DNA from: Microcebus murinus
Lineage: Eukaryota > Chordata > Mammalia > Primates > Cheirogaleidae
NCBI RefSeq assembly: GCF_040939455.1
Contig: NC_134119.1
Coordinates: 72,897,638-72,961,637, forward strand
Reading direction: 5' to 3'
DNA: 64,000 nucleotides
The translations under genes were made by a program, and so were the position numbers. A model generated the notes under the pieces. It made no database searches and had not been told where the DNA came from. It saw nothing but the letters and a program-made list of their open reading frames with translations. Each line of letters starts with the position of its first letter. The first letter of the stretch is position 1. This document shows positions 60,901-64,000 of the stretch, piece by piece.

Positions 60901-63900
60901 CTGGCTGTGTCCACTCGCCCACGGGAGACGGGCAGGCAGCGCGCAGTGTGGATCTGGCTGTGTCCACTCACCCATGGGAGACAGGCAGGCAGGGCGCAGT
61001 GCGGATCTGGCTGTGTCCACTCACTGACGGGAGACGGGCAGGCAGGGCGCAGAGCGGATCTGGTTGTGTCCACTCACCCACGGGAGACGGGCAGGCAGGG
61101 CGCAGTGCGGATCTGGCGGTGTCCACTCACCCACGAAGGACGGTCAGGCAGGGTGCAGTGCGGATCTGGCTGTGTCCACTCACCCACGGGAGACGGACAG
61201 GTAGGGTGCAGTGCGGATCAGGCTGTGTCCACTCACCCACGTGAGACGGGCAGGCAAGGCCCAGTGCGGATCTGGCTTGTCCACTCACCTACGGGAGACG
61301 GTCAGGCAGGGCGCAGTGCGGATCTGGCTGTGTCCACTCGCCCACGGGAGACGGGCAGGCAGGGCGCAGTGCGGATCTGGCTGTGTCCACTCACCCACGG
61401 GAGACGGGCAGGCAGGGCGCAGTGCGGATCTGGCTGTGTCCACTCACCGACGGGAGACGGGCAGGCAGGGCGCAGTGCGGATCTGGCTGTGTCCACTCAC
61501 CCACGGCAGAAGGGCAGGCAGGGCGCAGTGCAGATCTGGCTTTGTCCACTCGCCCACGGGAGACGGGCAGGCAGGGCGCAGTGCAGATCTGGCTGTGTCC
61601 ACTCACCCACGGCAGGCAGTCAGGCAGGGCGCAGTGCTGATCTGGCTGTGTCCACTCACCCACGGCAGACGGTCAGGCAGGTCGCAGTGCGGATCTGGCT
61701 GTGTCCACTCGCACACGGCAGACGGACAGGCAGGGCGCAGTGTGGATCTGGCTGTGTCCACTCACCGACGGCAGACGGTCAGGCAGGGCGCAGTGCGGAA
61801 CTGGCTGTGTCCACTCACCCACGGCAGACGGTCAGGCAGGGCGCAGTGCGGATCTGGCTGTGTCCACTCGCCCACGCAGACGGGCAGGCAGGGCGCAGTG
61901 TGGATCTGGCTGTGTCCACTCACCCACGGCTGACGGTCAGGCAGGGCGCAGTGCGGATCTGGCTGTGTCCACTCACCCCCGGCAGGCGGTCAGGCAGGGC
62001 GCAGAGCGGATCTGGCTGTGTCCACTCACCCACGGCAGACGGTCAGGCAGTGCGCAGTGCGGATCTGGCTGTGTCCACTCGCCCATGGCAGACGGGCAGG
62101 CAGGGCGCAGTGTGGATCTGGCTGTGTCCACTCACCGACGGCAGACGGTCAGGCAGGGCGCAGTGCGGATCTAGCTGTGTCCACTCGCCCACGACAGACG
62201 GGCAGGCAGGGCGCAGTGCGGATCTGGCTTTGTCCACTCGCCCACGGGAGACGGGCAAGCAGCGCGCAGTGCGGATCTGGCTGTGTCCACTCACCCACGG
62301 GAGACGGGCAGGCAGGGTGCAGTGCGGATCTGGCTGTGTCCACTCACTGACGGGAGACGGGCAGGCAGGGCGCAGTGCGGATCTGGCTGTGTCCACTCAC
62401 CCACGGGAGACGGGCAGGCAGGGCGCAGTGCGGATCTGGCGGTGTCCACTCACCCACGAAGGACGGTCAGCAGGGTGCAGTGCGGATCTGGCGGTGTCCA
62501 CTCACCCACGGGAGACGGACAGGTAGGGTGCAGTGCGGACCAGGCTGTGTCCACTCACCCACGTGAGACGGGCAGGCAAGGCGCAGTGCGGATCTGGCTG
62601 TGTCCACTCACCTACGGGAGACGGTCAGGCAGGGCGCAGTGCGGATCTGGCAGTGTCCACTCGCCCACGGGAGACGGGCAGGCAGGGCGCAGTGCGGATC
62701 TGGCTGTGTCCACTCACCGACGGGAGACGGGCAGGCAGGGCGCAGTGCGGATCTGGCTGTGTCCACTCACCCACGGCTGAAGGGCAGGCAGGGCGCAGTG
62801 CGGATCTGGCTGTGTCCACTCACCGACGGGAGACGGGCAGGCAGGGCGCAGTGCGGATCTGGCTGTGTCCACTCACCCACGGCTGAAGGGCAGGCAGGGC
62901 GCAGTGCGGATCTGGCTGTGTCCAATCGCCCACGGGGGACGGGCAGGCAGGGCGCAGTGCGGATCTGGCTGTGTCCACTCACACACGGCAGGCGGTCGGC
63001 AGGGCGCAGTGCGGATCTGGCTGTGTCCACTCACCCACGGCAGACGGTCAGGCAGGGCGCAGTGCGGATCTGGCTGTGTCCACTCGCCCACGGCAGACGG
63101 ACAGGCAGGGCGCAGTGTGGATCTGGCTGTGTCCACTCACCGACGGCAGACGGTCAGGCAGGGCGCAGTGCGGAACTGGCTGTGTCCACTCAGCCACGAC
63201 AGACCGGCAGGCAGGGCGCAGTGCGGATCTGGCTGTGTCCACTCGCCCACGGGAGACGGGCAGGCAGTGCGCAGTGCGGATCAGGCTGTGTCCACTCACC
63301 CACGGGAGACGGGCAGGCAGGGCGCAGTGCGGATCTGGCTGTGTCCACTCACTGACGGGAGACGGGCAGGCAGGGCGCAGTGCGGATCTGGCTGTGTCCA
63401 CTCACCCACGGCCGACGGGCAGGCAGGGCGCAGTGCGGATCTGGCGGTGTCCACTCACCCACGAAGGACGGTCAGGCAGGGTGCAGTGCGGATCTGGCTG
63501 TGTCCACTCACCCACGGGAGACGGGCAGGTAGGGCGCAGTGCGGATCTGGCTGTGTCCACTCACCCACGGCAGACGGGCAGGCAGGGCGCAGTGCGGATC
63601 TGGCTGTGTCCACTCGCCCACGGCAGAGGGGCAGGCAGGGCGCAGTGTGGATCTGGCTGTGTCCACTCACCCACGGCTGACGGTCAGGCAGGGCGCAGTG
63701 CGGATCTGGCTGTGTCCACTCACCCACGGCAGGCGGTCAGGCAGGGCGCAGTGCGGATCTGGCTGTGTCCACTCACCCACGGCAGACGGTCAGGCAGTGT
63801 GCAGTGCGGATCTGGCTGTGTCCACTCGGCCACGGCAGGCGGTCAGGCAGGGCGCAGTGTGGATCTGGCTGTGTCCACTCACCCACGGCAGACGGTCAGG

Positions 63901-64000
63901 CCGGGAGCAGTGCGGATCTGGCTGTGTCCACTCACCCACGACAGGCGGTCAGGCAGGGCGCAGTACGGATCTGGCTGTGTCCACTCACCCACGGCAGACG
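58000..64000 (+). repeat. Right-end stretch, relatives of earlier blocks
   Basis: Units here recombine types seen before. CACGATAGATGGGC at 58,376 continues as in 17,023 and 23,963. CTTGCTTTATCC at 59,366 and the units that follow to about 60,480 match 15,890-17,000. About 60,600-61,100 resembles 600-1,000 and 1,760-2,250, with CACGGCTGACGG and GGCTGTATCC units. About 61,210-63,400 resembles 21,650-22,600 and 11,270-12,050, with GGCTGAAGGGC near 62,774 and 62,881. A shortened unit ACGGTCAGCAGGG lies near 62,463. The last 300 bp are ordinary GGCAGACGGTC and GGCAGGCGGTC units, and the array continues past the window. Confidence 0.8.

Larger units (their letters stand above)
1..64000 (+). repeat. 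53-bp GC-rich satellite array filling the window
   Basis: Every stretch read is a copy of one unit of about 53 bp, always in the same orientation. Counting from GGATC as base 1, the landmarks are GGATCTGGC (1-9), GTGTCCACTC (11-20), CCCACGGG (22-29), AGACGGGCAGG (30-40) and CAGGGCGCAG (41-50), closing with TGC. The commonest form is 37 of 53 G or C. Base 21 is A or G, bases 28-31 are usually GGAG or GCAG, and base 36 is often T, which gives recurring subtypes. Most units are 53 bp and a minority are 52 bp. No unique sequence, transposon, microsatellite or AT-rich segment interrupts the array, and both window ends fall inside units. The array looks non-coding: all plus frames are open only because the unit length is not divisible by three. 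Satellite or giant minisatellite is the clear class; the family name and host are unknown to me. Confidence 0.98.

Noticed and set aside
1..64000. CRISPR array, because of short direct repeats at regular spacing
   Set aside because: The repeats abut each other with no unique spacers, the unit is longer than usual CRISPR repeats, and there are no cas genes or leader.
1..64000. CENP-B box in the satellite unit
   Set aside because: AGACGGG fits the right-hand part of the box (A, two bases, CGGG), but the required TTCG at the proper distance is missing; CCATTCGCCC variants place TTCG at the wrong spacing.
1..64000. CTCF site from GGCAGGCAGGGCGCAG
   Set aside because: The run resembles the core CAGGGGGCGC only if two G bases are inserted; the match is too weak to call without a scoring matrix.
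1..64000. Prokaryotic coding repeats such as a surface adhesin, suggested by high G+C and long frames
   Set aside because: The unit is not a multiple of three, no ribosome binding site or operon context exists, and no protein family is recognisable in the translated period.

Overview
The whole 64 kb window is one uninterrupted head-to-tail satellite array. The repeat unit is about 53 bp, roughly 70% G+C, and always in the same orientation. The window opens and closes inside a unit, so neither array edge is visible; about 1,200 units are present. I found no convincing protein-coding gene, RNA gene, transposon, CRISPR array, AT-rich spacer or unique sequence. The many long open reading frames are a by-product of the repeat: 53 is not a multiple of three and the commonest unit has no plus-strand stop, so all three plus frames spell the same 53-residue polypeptide.

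The array suggests a eukaryotic heterochromatic, subtelomeric or pericentromeric satellite (or a very large minisatellite cluster). A vertebrate is the likeliest host. Many units differ at CpG positions by C-to-T or G-to-A changes, as expected of methylated cytosines, and the unit holds a near match to the classical vertebrate minisatellite core. I cannot name the species, the chromosome or the satellite family from sequence alone.

Layout. 1-2,440: a 22-unit higher-order repeat (about 1,165 bp) in two diverged copies. 2,960-4,525: a 13-unit repeat (689 bp), just over two copies. 5,190-7,748: a 24-unit, 1,270-bp tandem duplication. 7,370-15,700: blocks that recur about 5.9 and 5.3 kb apart. 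14,002-38,470: the dominant feature, a nearly identical tandem duplication of about 12.1-12.3 kb with its junction near 26,130. 36,810-42,105: a younger 2.65-kb tandem duplication that copies the right end of the 12-kb duplication. 42,106-48,300: older relatives of the 12-kb sequence. 48,300-58,000: a mosaic of overlapping duplications with shifts of 371, 1,377, 1,904, 2,752, 3,281 and 6,086 bp. 58,000-64,000: further relatives of earlier blocks.

The biology visible here is repeat turnover. Shared rare variants, register-preserving insertions and deletions of whole units, and single-unit replacements record nested rounds of unequal exchange and conversion-like events. All block boundaries were found by eye from shared variants and are good to about one unit (53 bp) unless stated otherwise.
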